Positions 16,141-23,834 of a DNA stretch of 64,000 bases are shown one piece after another. This stretch comes from an uncultured Bacilli bacterium. GTDB lineage: Bacteria; Bacillota_I; Bacilli_A; RF39; UBA660. The notes under the pieces are model-generated. The model saw nothing but the letters and a program-made list of their open reading frames with translations, was not told the DNA's origin and did no database searches. The stretch is taken from assembly GCA_934095845.1 (NCBI GenBank), contig CAKOKS010000002.1, positions 1 through 64,000 of the forward strand, in the 5' to 3' direction. Position 1 is the stretch's first letter. The number at the start of each line of letters is the position of its first letter. The translations under genes and the position numbers were made by a program.

Positions 16141-18213
16141 TTAGTTTACACTATTCTTCTTGATTATTTCTTCAGCAATGTTCTTAGGAACTTCTTCGTA
16201 GTGATCTTTTTCCATTTGGAATGTACCTCTACCTTGCGAATTACTTCTTAGGTCAGTTGCATAACCGAACATTTCTGAAAGTGGTACCATAGCGATAATT
16301 CTTAATGTATTACCGATAGATTCTTGTCCAAGTGGACGTCCACGTCTACTAGTTAAGTCACCCATAACATTTCCTAAATATTCTTCAGGAACGTCAACAA
16401 CAACTTTCATTATTGGTTCAAGTAGAACAGCTTTACATTTATTTTTAGCTTCTTTTAAAGCCATTGAAGCAGCAATTTTGAATGCCATTTCTGATGAGTC
16501 TACATCATGGTATGATCCATCGAATAATGTAGCCTTAACATCAACCATTGGATATCCTGCAAGAATTCCACCTTGCATTGCTTCTTGTAATCCTTTATCA
16601 GTTACTGGAATATATTCTCTTGGAACAACTCCACCAACGATACCATCAACGAATTCATATCCTTTACCAGGATTTGGTTCAAATTTAACCCAAACATGTC
16701 CATATTGTCCACGTCCACCTGATTGTTTAATATATTTACCTTCACAGTCACCTGCAACAGTGATAGTTTCACGATAAGCAACTTGAGGTCTACCTTTATT
16801 ACAATCTACGTTAAATTCTCTCTTCATTCTATCAACGATAATGTCTAAGTGTAACTCACCCATACCAGATAGAACTGTTTGACCTGTTTCAGAATCAGTT
16901 TTAACTCTTAAAGTTGGATCTTCTTCAACAAGTTTTTGGATAGCAATTGCCATCTTATCTTGATCGTTTTTGCTCTTTGGTTCAATTGCAATGTCAATAA
17001 CTGGTTCTGGGAATTCCATACCTTTCATGATACATGGATTCTTTTCATCACACAATGTATCAGCAGTTGTAGTATTCTTTAAACCAACAGCAGCAGCAAT
17101 TTCACCTGCATAAACTTCAGTAATTTCTTTTCTTTGGTTTGCATGCATTTGTAGAATACGACCAATTCTTTCTTTTTCTCCCTTAGTTGAGTTTAATACA
17201 TATGATCCACTTGTAAGAACACCAGAATAAACTCTGAAGAATGAAAGTCTTCCAACGAATGGGTCAGTCATTATCTTAAATGCTAAAGCAGTAAATGGTT
17301 CAGAATCACTTGGATGTCTCTTAACATCGTTACCATTTTTATCGATACAATCGATAGCTTCAACGTCAGTTGGTGCTGGTAAGTAGTCAATAACTGCATC
17401 AAGTAATGTTCTAGTACCTTTATTTCCTAATGCATCAGCACATAATACTGGGAAGAAATCAACAGATAATGTACATTTTCTAATAGCAGCTTTTAATACA
17501 TCAACACTAATTTCGCCACCATCAAGATATGTCATCATTAAGTCTTCATCAAAATCAGCAACAGCTTCAATTAATTTAGTTCTGTATTCATTTGATTTAG
17601 CTTCCATATCAGCTGGGATAGGAATTTCTTTTAATTCTTGTTTTTCTGTTCCATCATATTCATATGCTTTCATTGTTACTAAGTCAACATAACCAGTATA
17701 TTCTGATTCTGCTCCAATTGGTAACATAATTGGTTGTCCATTAGCACCTAATCTTTCTTTAATAGTCTTTAAACTATAATAGAAATCAGCTCCTAATTTT
17801 TCCATTTTATTAGCACAAATCATTCTTGGAACTTTATATTCATTAGCTTGTCTCCAAACTGTTTCAGTTTGAGGTTCAACTCCAGCTTGTGCATCAATTA
17901 ATGCTACAGCTCCATCTAGAACTCTTAAACTTCTTTGAACTTCGATAGTAAAGTCTACGTGTCCTGGAGTATCGATTATATTTAATCTATATCCTTTCCA
18001 ATGACAAGTAGTAGCAGCAGAAGTAATTGTAATACCTCTTTCTTTTTCTTGTTCCATCCAGTCCATTTGAGATTCACCTTCATGAGTCTCACCAATTTTA
18101 TGAGTTATACCAGTAAGGTATAAAATTCTTTCAGTTGTAGTTGTTTTACCAGCATCTATGTGGGCCATGATACCGATATTTCTTATCTTATCAATACTAA
18201 CATCTCTAGCCAT
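16141..18213 (-). CDS. fusA: Elongation factor G
   Basis: GTPase that drives ribosomal translocation. The 690 residues carry the full five-domain layout: GIMAHIDAGKTTTTERIL at the N-terminus (P loop), DTPGHVDF (~81), NKMEKLGADF (~136), domain 2 from ~290, and domain IV with GGRGQYGHVW (~510) and YHDVDSSEMAFKIAASMALK (~575). RGRPLG follows near 635. Nine bases after rpsG, within the str operon. Confidence 0.98.
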   Translation of the reverse strand: MARDVSIDKIRNIGIMAHIDAGKTTTTERILYLTGITHKIGETHEGESQMDWMEQEKERGITITSAATTCHWKGYRLNIIDTPGHVDFTIEVQRSLRVLDGAVALIDAQAGVEPQTETVWRQANEYKVPRMICANKMEKLGADFYYSLKTIKERLGANGQPIMLPIGAESEYTGYVDLVTMKAYEYDGTEKQELKEIPIPADMEAKSNEYRTKLIEAVADFDEDLMMTYLDGGEISVDVLKAAIRKCTLSVDFFPVLCADALGNKGTRTLLDAVIDYLPAPTDVEAIDCIDKNGNDVKRHPSDSEPFTALAFKIMTDPFVGRLSFFRVYSGVLTSGSYVLNSTKGEKERIGRILQMHANQRKEITEVYAGEIAAAVGLKNTTTADTLCDEKNPCIMKGMEFPEPVIDIAIEPKSKNDQDKMAIAIQKLVEEDPTLRVKTDSETGQTVLSGMGELHLDIIVDRMKREFNVDCNKGRPQVAYRETITVAGDCEGKYIKQSGGRGQYGHVWVKFEPNPGKGYEFVDGIVGGVVPREYIPVTDKGLQEAMQGGILAGYPMVDVKATLFDGSYHDVDSSEMAFKIAASMALKEAKNKCKAVLLEPIMKVVVDVPEEYLGNVMGDLTSRRGRPLGQESIGNTLRIIAMVPLSEMFGYATDLRSNSQGRGTFQMEKDHYEEVPKNIAEEIIKKNSVN

Positions 18214-18222
18214 TTAAAACAC

Positions 18223-18690
18223 CTACCATCTCATATGAGCAAATGCTTTATTAGCTTCAGCCATTCTGTGAGTATCTTCACGTTTTTTAACAGCTCCACC
18301 AACACCATTTGCAGCATCCATAATTTCGTTTGCTAGCTTTTCTTCCATAGTTTTACCACGGCCGTTTCTAGCATAATTAACCAACCATCTAAGTGCAAGA
18401 GTTTGTGCTCTTTCTTCACTTACTTCGATTGGAACTTGAACATTTAATCCACCAACACGACGTGATTTTACTTCTAAAGCTGGCTTAATATTTTCCATTG
18501 CTTTATTGTATACGTCCATAGGTTCAGAACCAGTTTGTTCTTTAATTCTATCAAATGCGCCATATAGAATTTTTTCAGCAGTACCTTTTTTACCATCTAA
18601 CATAATAGTATTTATTAACTTAGTAACAACTTTACTATTATAGATAGCGTCAGGTAATACGTCACGCTTTTCAGCACGTCTTTTACGCAT
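18223..18690 (-). CDS. rpsG: 30S ribosomal protein S7
   Basis: 155 residues, the normal length. S7 nucleates assembly of the 30S head and contacts the E site. Recognised by the start MRKRRAEKRDVLPD, KSRRVGGLNVQVPIEV (~75-90), RALxW-type LALRWLVNYARNGRG (~103) and the end HRMAEANKAFAHMRW. Lies 26 bases after rpsL. Confidence 0.98.
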   Translation of the reverse strand: MRKRRAEKRDVLPDAIYNSKVVTKLINTIMLDGKKGTAEKILYGAFDRIKEQTGSEPMDVYNKAMENIKPALEVKSRRVGGLNVQVPIEVSEERAQTLALRWLVNYARNGRGKTMEEKLANEIMDAANGVGGAVKKREDTHRMAEANKAFAHMRW

Positions 18691-18716
18691 ATTTTCTTTC
18701 CTCCTTATTTTCTATT

Positions 18717-19130
18717 TTATTTTTTTGGTTTTTTAGTTCCGTATTTACTTCTACTCTTTTTACGTTCATTAACGCCTTGAGTATCTAAAGCACCACGAAT
18801 TACATGATAACGAACACCGATTAAGTCTTTTACACGTCCACCACGTACTAAAACTACACTGTGTTCTTGTAAGTTATGTCCTTCACCTGGAATATAAGTA
18901 TCAACTTCACGTCCATTAGATAATCTAACACGAGCATATTTTCTTAATGCTGAGTTTGGTTTTTTTGGAGTTTTAGTACCAACACGAGTACAAACACCAC
19001 GCATTTGTGGATGGTTAGTATCAGTTGTCTTTCTTTCCATTGAATTAAATCCAACGTTTAATACTGGACTTTTACCCTTACGAACTTTATTAGTTCTTTT
19101 CTTTCTTACTAATTGATTAATAGTAGTCAT
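18717..19130 (-). CDS. rpsL: 30S ribosomal protein S12
   Basis: 137 residues, decoding-centre protein. Signature blocks TINQLVRKKR, KKPNSALRKYARVRLSNG and IPGEGHNLQEHS are all intact, followed by GVRYHVIRGALDTQGV. First gene of the str operon. rpoC, its usual upstream neighbour, is not here. The leader (19131-19215) is long and structured and starts from a consensus-like promoter. Confidence 0.98.
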   Translation of the reverse strand: MTTINQLVRKKRTNKVRKGKSPVLNVGFNSMERKTTDTNHPQMRGVCTRVGTKTPKKPNSALRKYARVRLSNGREVDTYIPGEGHNLQEHSVVLVRGGRVKDLIGVRYHVIRGALDTQGVNERKKSRSKYGTKKPKK

Positions 19131-19186
19131 AATATTTCCTTCCTACGTACACACTTCCTGGTGTATCGAATTCCCCTTAAAATATA

Positions 19187-19204
19187 GTTTTACCGAAGTA
19201 AAAC
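19187..19204 (-). promoter_or_regulatory. UUCG-capped hairpin in the rpsL leader
   Basis: Minus strand GTTTTAC-TTCG-GTAAAAC: a perfect 7-bp stem closed C(UUCG)G, an unusually stable tetraloop. It lies about 57 nt before the rpsL start and about 13 nt after the predicted start site. No T run follows, so it is not a terminator. A second weaker hairpin (TACAC/GTGTA) lies between it and the ribosome site. Confidence 0.65.
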
Positions 19205-19223
19205 CCATTTCAAACGCGCTTAT

Positions 19224-19252
19224 AATATATCAAAAATAAATCCAATAGTCAA
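19224..19252 (-). promoter_or_regulatory. str operon promoter
   Basis: Minus strand TTGACT (19247-19252), 17-base spacer, TATATT (19224-19229). It gives rpsL-rpsG-fusA-tuf a promoter of their own in place of readthrough from rpoBC. Confidence 0.8.
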
Positions 19253-19306
19253 TATATTTTTATATAAATTACTTCTTTTACAATTTATTCCTATTTATTA
19301 AAAATA

Positions 19307-19645
19307 TTACTTAATTGTTTCATAGCCATCACATTTAATATATGGCTTAAATTCATACTTACTAAGGCTTTTTTTTATCGTTACAAATCCATCACATTTT
19401 AATTTGTCTCTAAGCTCTGAATTAAGCATAGTCTCTTCAACTAAAGTATCCATTAATATTTTCTTTTCTTCATTTGTTTTTAAAGTAATGTCCTTGGTTT
19501 TTATATAAATATCTGCAGCTTCTACTAAATCATTTTCCAATGTTAAATATTCTTGATTATGTTTCTTTACATTAAATCCAATAAATAATAAACTTCCACT
19601 AAGTGTAATTGCTATTATTATCCATATTATTATCATTTTTTTCAT
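19307..19645 (-). CDS. Small single-pass membrane protein with a Cys-Asp-Gly repeat
   Basis: 112 residues from ATG 19645, not a recognised function. One N-terminal membrane segment (about 3-22), then a charged helical stretch. The C-terminus has two related units, KCDGFVTIK and KCDGYETIK, about 22 residues apart with a Cys each. It has its own TGCTATAAT promoter immediately after the rplL terminator. A longer frame opening with TTG at 19657 would begin at or before the predicted transcription start (~19654) and is rejected. It occupies the place where rpoB and rpoC normally lie between rplL and rpsL. Confidence 0.7.
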   Translation of the reverse strand: MKKMIIIWIIIAITLSGSLLFIGFNVKKHNQEYLTLENDLVEAADIYIKTKDITLKTNEEKKILMDTLVEETMLNSELRDKLKCDGFVTIKKSLSKYEFKPYIKCDGYETIK

Positions 19646-19660
19646 AACAACACCCAATTA

Positions 19661-19669
19661 ATTATAGCA
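19661..19669 (-). promoter_or_regulatory. Extended -10 promoter of the small membrane protein
   Basis: Minus strand TGCTATAAT, -10 at 19661-19666, starting directly after the T run of the rplL terminator. The leader would be about 9 nt, carrying GGGTG. Confidence 0.55.
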
Positions 19670-19670
19670 T

Positions 19671-19698
19671 AAAAAAACTCTACAAATGTAGAGTTTTT
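19671..19698 (-). terminator. Terminator after rplL
   Basis: Minus strand AAAAACTCTAC (opposite arm GTAGAGT) with loop ATTT and a T7 tail. Arms are the same as in the tuf terminator. Confidence 0.88.
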
Positions 19699-19707
19699 AT
19701 GAATTAA

Positions 19708-20076
19708 TTAAACTAATTCTACAGTAGCTCCAGCTTCTTCTAATTTAGCTTTAATTTCATTAGCTTCATCAGCAGAGATGTTTTCTTTGATGTTACCACC
19801 ATTATCAGCTACACCTTTAGCTTCAACTAATCCTAATCCAGTAATTTCTCTTACAATTTTGATAACTGCAATTTTAGAAGCACCAGCATCTTTTAATACT
19901 ACAGTTTTTTTAGCATCAGCATCAGCTTCAGCTCCAACAACTGGAGCAGCAGCAACAGCTACAGCACTTGGATCTACTCCAAATTCTTCTTTCATAGCAT
20001 CTACTAATTCTTTAACTTCTAAAATAGTCATTTCTTTAATTGAATCGATAATTTCACTTGTTGATAATTTTGCCAT
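19708..20076 (-). CDS. rplL: 50S ribosomal protein L7/L12
   Basis: 122 residues: N-terminal dimerisation/L10-binding helices (LSTSEIIDSIKEMTILEVKE), an Ala-rich hinge around 38-55, and the globular factor-binding domain with KIAVIKIVREITGLGL and LVEAKGVADN. Forms the ribosome stalk with L10 and activates elongation factor GTPases. 20 bases after rplJ, followed by a strong terminator instead of the usual rpoB. Confidence 0.97.
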   Translation of the reverse strand: MAKLSTSEIIDSIKEMTILEVKELVDAMKEEFGVDPSAVAVAAAPVVGAEADADAKKTVVLKDAGASKIAVIKIVREITGLGLVEAKGVADNGGNIKENISADEANEIKAKLEEAGATVELV

Positions 20077-20096
20077 TTAAATCATTCCTTTCCTAA

Positions 20097-20594
20097 TTAA
20101 TTCTCTTCACCTAATTTTTCGGCATATAAATTAAGCGCAATAGATAGATTTTTTACGTGCTCTATCAAGCCACCTGCAAACATAGTAAGTAAACCTTCCA
20201 TTGATGGAATTGAAGCGTAATCATTAATTTCATCTAGAGAAACAACTTCACCATTAACCATACCAGTTATGATTTTAACATTATCATGAGCTTTAGCAAA
20301 AGAATCTATTGCCTTAATTGGTTCTAGTAAATCTTTACCAAATACGATAGCGTTTTGTCCTTCTAGGAATTCGCTTAAGTCAACATTCATACCATCTAAT
20401 GCAATTTTTACAAGAGTATTTTTGTAAACTTTTACTTCACTATCAACTTTTTTAAGTTCTCTTCTTAAACCTTGTAAGTCAGCAACTGTTGATTCTTTAT
20501 AATTGAATAAAATTACACTTTGAGAGTTTTTAATCTTATCAGTTATTTCTTTAACAGTTTCTTTCTTTTGATTAAGAATTTTCTCGCTTGCCAT
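20097..20594 (-). CDS. rplJ: 50S ribosomal protein L10
   Basis: 165 residues from ATG 20594, preceded by AAGGAGG. A longer open frame reaching 20699 lies inside the leader RNA and is not used. Recognised by SVILFNYKESTVADLQGLRRELK (split here: SVILFNYK, STVADLQGLR), VKVYKNTLVKIAL and NAIVFGKD, with the C-terminal helix that binds L12 dimers. L10 anchors the stalk and, with L12, autoregulates through the leader. Confidence 0.96.
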   Translation of the reverse strand: MASEKILNQKKETVKEITDKIKNSQSVILFNYKESTVADLQGLRRELKKVDSEVKVYKNTLVKIALDGMNVDLSEFLEGQNAIVFGKDLLEPIKAIDSFAKAHDNVKIITGMVNGEVVSLDEINDYASIPSMEGLLTMFAGGLIEHVKNLSIALNLYAEKLGEEN

Positions 20595-20623
20595 ATATGT
20601 CCTCCTTATTATATTTATAAAAA

Positions 20624-20720
20624 AACTTTCCGATTTGGAAAGTTTAAATACAAAAGTATATGTAACTTTCCCTCGGTAGGAAATTAAGGATAAATCCACC
20701 TACTGTCTTCGGTAATAAGT
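20624..20720 (-). promoter_or_regulatory. L10 leader with attenuator
   Basis: The minus strand carries ACCGAAGACAGTAGGTGG ... TTAATTTCCTACCGAGGG, the sequence pattern of the L10 leader that mimics the L10(L12)4 binding site of 23S rRNA. Downstream is AACTTTCC-AAATC-GGAAAGTT plus T7 (20617-20644), an intrinsic terminator. The end of the leader helix supplies another GGAAAGTT (20664-20671) that can pair with the AACTTTCC arm and would form an antiterminator. This matches the known attenuation mechanism of rplJL in Bacillus. Confidence 0.85.
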
Positions 20721-20737
20721 TTTTTTATTCGTTATTT

Positions 20738-20766
20738 ATATTAACACGTAAGTTATTACATGTCAA
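20738..20766 (-). promoter_or_regulatory. rplJL promoter inside the end of rplA
   Basis: Minus strand TTGACA (20761-20766), 17-base spacer ending TGT, TAATAT (20738-20743). The -35 covers the penultimate codons of rplA. The transcript would begin just before the L10 leader. Confidence 0.75.
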
Positions 20767-21454
20767 TAGAATCTTGATCTACATGGATACCAGGACCCAT
20801 AGTTGTAGATAAAGAAATATTTGTTATGTATTTTCCTTTAACTGTAGCAGGTTTTGCTTTAATTAAAGTATTTAATACAAATTGTACGTTTTCTACTAAT
20901 TTCTTTTCATCGAAAGAAACTTTACCAACCATTACATGAATATTTCCATATTGATCAGCTCTGTATTCAACCATACCTTTTTTAACATCTTCAACAGCCT
21001 TTTCAGGAGTTGGAGTAACTGTTCCAGTTTTAGGGTTTGGCATTAAACCTTTAGGTCCTAAAACTTTACCAATTTTACCAAGTTGAGGCATCATATCAGG
21101 AGTTGCTATGATTACATCAAAATCAAACCAGTTTTCTTTTTCGATTTTTTCGATCATTTCAGTTTCTCCTACAAAATCAGCTCCAGCTTTTCTTGCAGCT
21201 TCAGCAGCAGCACCTTTAGCTAAAACTAAGATTTTTTTAGTTTTACCATTTCCGTTTGGTAATACTAATGAACCTCTCATTTGTTGGTCAGCTTTTTTTG
21301 TATCAATATTAAGTTTAACAGCTAATTCAACTGAACTATCAAATTTAGTTATACTAGTTTCTTTAGCTAACTTAACTGCTTCTTCTAATTGATAAGATTT
21401 ATTCTTTTCAATTTTTTTAGAAGCTTCCACATATTTCTTACCTAGTTTTCTCAT
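20756..21454 (-). CDS. rplA: 50S ribosomal protein L1
   Basis: 232 residues, typical for bacterial L1. Two-domain fold is evident: SITKFDSSVELAVKLNIDTK (split: SSVELAVKLNID) with QMRGSLVLPNGNGKTKKI, the inserted domain with DVIIATPDMMPQLGKIGKVLGPKGLMPNPKTGT (family hallmark GPKGLMPNPK), and the closing STTMGPGIHVD. L1 forms the stalk around the E site and usually represses its own operon. 39 bases after rplK. Confidence 0.98.
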   Translation of the reverse strand: MRKLGKKYVEASKKIEKNKSYQLEEAVKLAKETSITKFDSSVELAVKLNIDTKKADQQMRGSLVLPNGNGKTKKILVLAKGAAAEAARKAGADFVGETEMIEKIEKENWFDFDVIIATPDMMPQLGKIGKVLGPKGLMPNPKTGTVTPTPEKAVEDVKKGMVEYRADQYGNIHVMVGKVSFDEKKLVENVQFVLNTLIKAKPATVKGKYITNISLSTTMGPGIHVDQDSIDM

Positions 21455-21493
21455 TATTTTCCCTCCAATCGTGGTTTATTAGCGGATAATTTA

Positions 21494-22075
21494 TTATTCT
21501 TCTGTTTCTTGTTTTTCAGTTATGACTTCTACATCAACATTAGTTGATTGCATTGATTCTTCCATAGCCTCTAATTCAGCTTCTCTCTTTTCTGCTTCTT
21601 TTTCAGCTATAGCTGCTTCTTTTGCTTCTTCAGCAAGTTCAGCATCGTTTACACCTTCAACTGCAACACCCATGTTTCTTGCTGTACCTTCAATTATCTT
21701 CATAGCTTCTTCTATTGAATAAGCATTTAAGTCAGGTAATTTAATTTCAGCAATTGCTTTAGCATCATTTTTAGATAATGTTGCAACTATTTCATGAGCA
21801 CCTTTCTTACTACCAGAATTAATCTTAGCGTACTTTTTGATTAAGCTTGCAGCTGGTGGAGTTTTTAATACAAAATCAAATGTTCTATCTTCATAAACCA
21901 TGATATCAACAGGAATTATATCTCCCATTTTATCACGAGTAGCATCATTATATTTTGTACAGAACTCTTGTAAATTAATACCTGCAGGTCCTAAAGCTGT
22001 ACCAACTGGTGGTGCAGGAGTAGCTTTTCCTGCTGGAATTTGTAATTTAATTCTCTTAACGATTTCTTTTGCCAC
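21494..22075 (-). CDS. rplK: 50S ribosomal protein L11 with an acidic C-terminal extension
   Basis: 193 residues from a GTG start at 22075 (MAKEIVKRIKLQIPAGKA), chosen because AAAGGATG lies at the right distance. An ATG frame opening at 22096 would begin inside the ribosome site region. Residues 1 to ~142 are a normal L11: PAPPVGTALGPAGIN, the 23S-binding C-domain and GTARNMGVAVEG. The usual protein stops there at ~141. Here about 50 more residues follow, almost only Glu, Ala, Lys and Asp (such as EEAKEAAIAEKEAEKREAEL), then an acidic tail. No frameshift is needed to explain it: the reading frame is continuous to a stop just before rplA. L11 binds the GTPase centre and is needed for RelA-type stringent sensing. 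Confidence 0.95.
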   Translation of the reverse strand: MAKEIVKRIKLQIPAGKATPAPPVGTALGPAGINLQEFCTKYNDATRDKMGDIIPVDIMVYEDRTFDFVLKTPPAASLIKKYAKINSGSKKGAHEIVATLSKNDAKAIAEIKLPDLNAYSIEEAMKIIEGTARNMGVAVEGVNDAELAEEAKEAAIAEKEAEKREAELEAMEESMQSTNVDVEVITEKQETEE

Positions 22076-22183
22076 GTAAAACACATCCTTTCGCATTTTT
22101 CGCTTGTGGTGTTGGGCTAATCCGCATTTTCCCTCCCACTTACTAAAAAATATTTAGCACTTAAAATAATAACATATAAAATA
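22076..22183 (-). promoter_or_regulatory. rplK-rplA promoter region and leader (tentative)
   Basis: A candidate promoter TTGTTT-17-TATTAT with TGT before the -10 sits at about 22171-22199, its -35 being the 3' arm of the nusG terminator. The ~80-nt leader then has AGTGGGAGGG and, 20 bases later, CCCAACACCACA. GTGG/CCAC and TGGG/CCCA pairs could form an L1-binding helix like those reported for other rplK leaders. No terminator is seen in it. Confidence 0.35.
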
Positions 22184-22184
22184 C

Positions 22185-22214
22185 AAAAAAACAACTATAA
22201 AAAGTTGTTTTTAT
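22185..22214 (-). terminator. Terminator after nusG
   Basis: Minus strand AAAAACAACT, loop TTTTAT, AGTTGTTTTTTT. It separates secE-nusG from rplK-rplA, which in many Firmicutes are co-transcribed. Confidence 0.85.
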
Positions 22215-22235
22215 TTAATTTTATGTGATTTCTTA

Positions 22236-22775
22236 TTATTTAGAAACATTTACTTGGAAAAGTTCTACTTCTACAGGAGTTTCTTGACCAAATAAATCTA
22301 TTAGAACTGTTAAACGAGAATTTTCTGTATCAATTGAATCAATTGTTCCTTCCATACCAGTAAATGGTCCATCAACAATTGAAACTTTAGTTCCAACTTC
22401 TAATTCTGCATCAACATCCACTCTACTCATACCCATATTAATTAATATACGATCGATTTCTTGAGGTAAAAGTGGAGTCGGTTTTGCTCCTTTACCACTA
22501 GAACCAATAAATCCAGTTACTCCTGGAGTATTACGAACAATATACCACGCTTCATCAGTCATTATCATTTCTACTAAAATGTACCCTGGGAACATTTTAT
22601 GTTTTTTTTCTTTTTTAGATCCATCTTTCATAGTTTCAACAACAGTTTCTTCAGGAACTATAACTCTAAAGATATAATCCGAAAATCCCATTGATTCAGC
22701 ACGCATCTCAAGTTTTTCTTTTACTTTTGCTTCATGACCACTATAAGTGTTAACTACATACCATAATTTTTCCAT
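22236..22775 (-). CDS. nusG: Transcription elongation/antitermination factor NusG
   Basis: 179 residues. NGN domain at the N-terminus (WYVVNTYSGHEAKVKEKLEMR in two parts: WYVVNTYSGHE, KVKEKL; then MFPGYILVEM near 60, RNTPGVTGFIGS near 80) and a C-terminal KOW domain (VSIVDGPFTGMEGTI near 128; FGQETPVEVEL). Binds RNA polymerase and affects pausing and coupling to translation. Its ATG overlaps the secE stop codon (TAATG). Confidence 0.97.
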   Translation of the reverse strand: MEKLWYVVNTYSGHEAKVKEKLEMRAESMGFSDYIFRVIVPEETVVETMKDGSKKEKKHKMFPGYILVEMIMTDEAWYIVRNTPGVTGFIGSSGKGAKPTPLLPQEIDRILINMGMSRVDVDAELEVGTKVSIVDGPFTGMEGTIDSIDTENSRLTVLIDLFGQETPVEVELFQVNVSK

Positions 22776-23149
22776 TACTTAATCAAATCCTTTACTAAAG
22801 CAAATAATGCATCTAATCCAAAGAAAAATAATGCAAAAAATGCAACAAATATTAAACATGCAAATGAGTATTTTACAAGTTCGGTTTTACTTGGCCATCT
22901 AACCATTTTCATTTCAGCTTTTATGTCACTGAAATAGGTATCTTTCTTACCAATGTTTGAACGTTCAATTTTTAATTTTTTAATTTCTTCTTTAATTTTT
23001 TTCTTTTCATTTTTATCTTTAGCTGATTTTAACTCTTGAATACAAGAATCAATTTTATTTTCAACTTTCTTTTTTTCGTTTAAAATTGCTTCTTTTTCAA
23101 CTTTTTTTGCGTGTTTTATTTCAGCTTTAGATATTCCTTTTTTTGCCAT
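22775..23149 (-). CDS. secE: SecE translocase subunit with long charged N-terminal extension
   Basis: 124 residues from ATG 23149 (GAGGTG six bases upstream; the frame further up to 23230 is untranslated leader). The canonical part is only the last ~55 residues: EMKMVRWPSKTELVKYS followed by one membrane segment (~95-117). Ahead of it are about 70 strongly charged helical residues (EKKKVENKIDSC, KSAKDKNEKKKIKEEIKKLK) that look like a coiled coil and are absent from the ~60-residue SecE of Bacillus. Overlaps nusG by one base pair of codons. rpmG, usually just upstream, is missing here. Confidence 0.93.
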   Translation of the reverse strand: MAKKGISKAEIKHAKKVEKEAILNEKKKVENKIDSCIQELKSAKDKNEKKKIKEEIKKLKIERSNIGKKDTYFSDIKAEMKMVRWPSKTELVKYSFACLIFVAFFALFFFGLDALFALVKDLIK

Positions 23150-23235
23150 AACCACACCTCTATTTTTATTGTATAAAAAAAACACTTTCGTGTACAAACA
23201 TAATATAGCACACAAATTAGTGTTTTTCAATATAA

Positions 23236-23832
23236 TTATAATAGTTTTTTTATTTTTTCTCTTATTCTATGTGAGGTATTGTAAATCTTTTTTGTATTTT
23301 CATTTAAAAGAGATGCAATATCTTCTGGTTGAAAATTATTTATCATTAAATCAAATACTTCTTTTTCAAAAGGACTAAGTGATTCATCAATTTTTTTCAT
23401 TAACATATTGTAGTTTTCTTTACTAATAATTTTATGTTCAGGATTACTATTTTCCTCAATTATAATATCCGCAAGAGTTGTATCTTCATCATCACCATAA
23501 GCATAGTCAAGTGAATAAGTACTTCTCATGACTTGCTCTTTTATTGTACTTGAATTTCTAATAATATTTAATATTTTTCTATTAACACATATTGTAATAA
23601 AAGTTTGTAAAGATGCTGTTTTTTCTTGATTATAAGAATTTATTGCTGCAAGTAAAGCAATAGTAGCATCTTGTTTAACTTCTATTGGATCAAGATTATG
23701 ATATTTTAATACTGCTTTATATTTATTTAAAAGTATATCTATTATATATTTATACTTTTCATATAATAAGTCAGTAGCTTCTTCATTTTCACAAACTAAA
23801 TTAACTACTTCATTATCAGGATATTCATTCAT
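23236..23832 (-). CDS. sigH: Sigma-70 family sigma factor, SigH-like by position
   Basis: 198 residues. Region 2 is visible at about 25-95 (YKYIIDILLNKY, EVKQDATIALLAAINSY, ASLQTFITICVNRKILNIIR) and region 4 at about 150-198 (LSPFEKEVFDLMINNFQPEDIA, then a helix-turn-helix ending RIREKIKKLL). Between them is an acidic linker. Its place after mrnC-rlmB and before secE-nusG matches B. subtilis sigH. Region 4 is short and rather diverged, so target promoters cannot be guessed. Three bases separate it from rlmB, so it shares that transcript. Weak evidence that it still controls post-exponential functions. Confidence 0.85.
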   Translation of the reverse strand: MNEYPDNEVVNLVCENEEATDLLYEKYKYIIDILLNKYKAVLKYHNLDPIEVKQDATIALLAAINSYNQEKTASLQTFITICVNRKILNIIRNSSTIKEQVMRSTYSLDYAYGDDEDTTLADIIIEENSNPEHKIISKENYNMLMKKIDESLSPFEKEVFDLMINNFQPEDIASLLNENTKKIYNTSHRIREKIKKLL

Positions 23833-23834
23833 TG

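Noticed and set aside
19778..20080. Plus-strand frame opposite rplL
   Set aside because: Produced by the Ala-rich codons of L7/L12; no ribosome site.
20595..20699. N-terminal extension of L10
   Set aside because: The extra codons lie in the L10 leader and terminator; AAGGAGG marks the ATG at 20594.
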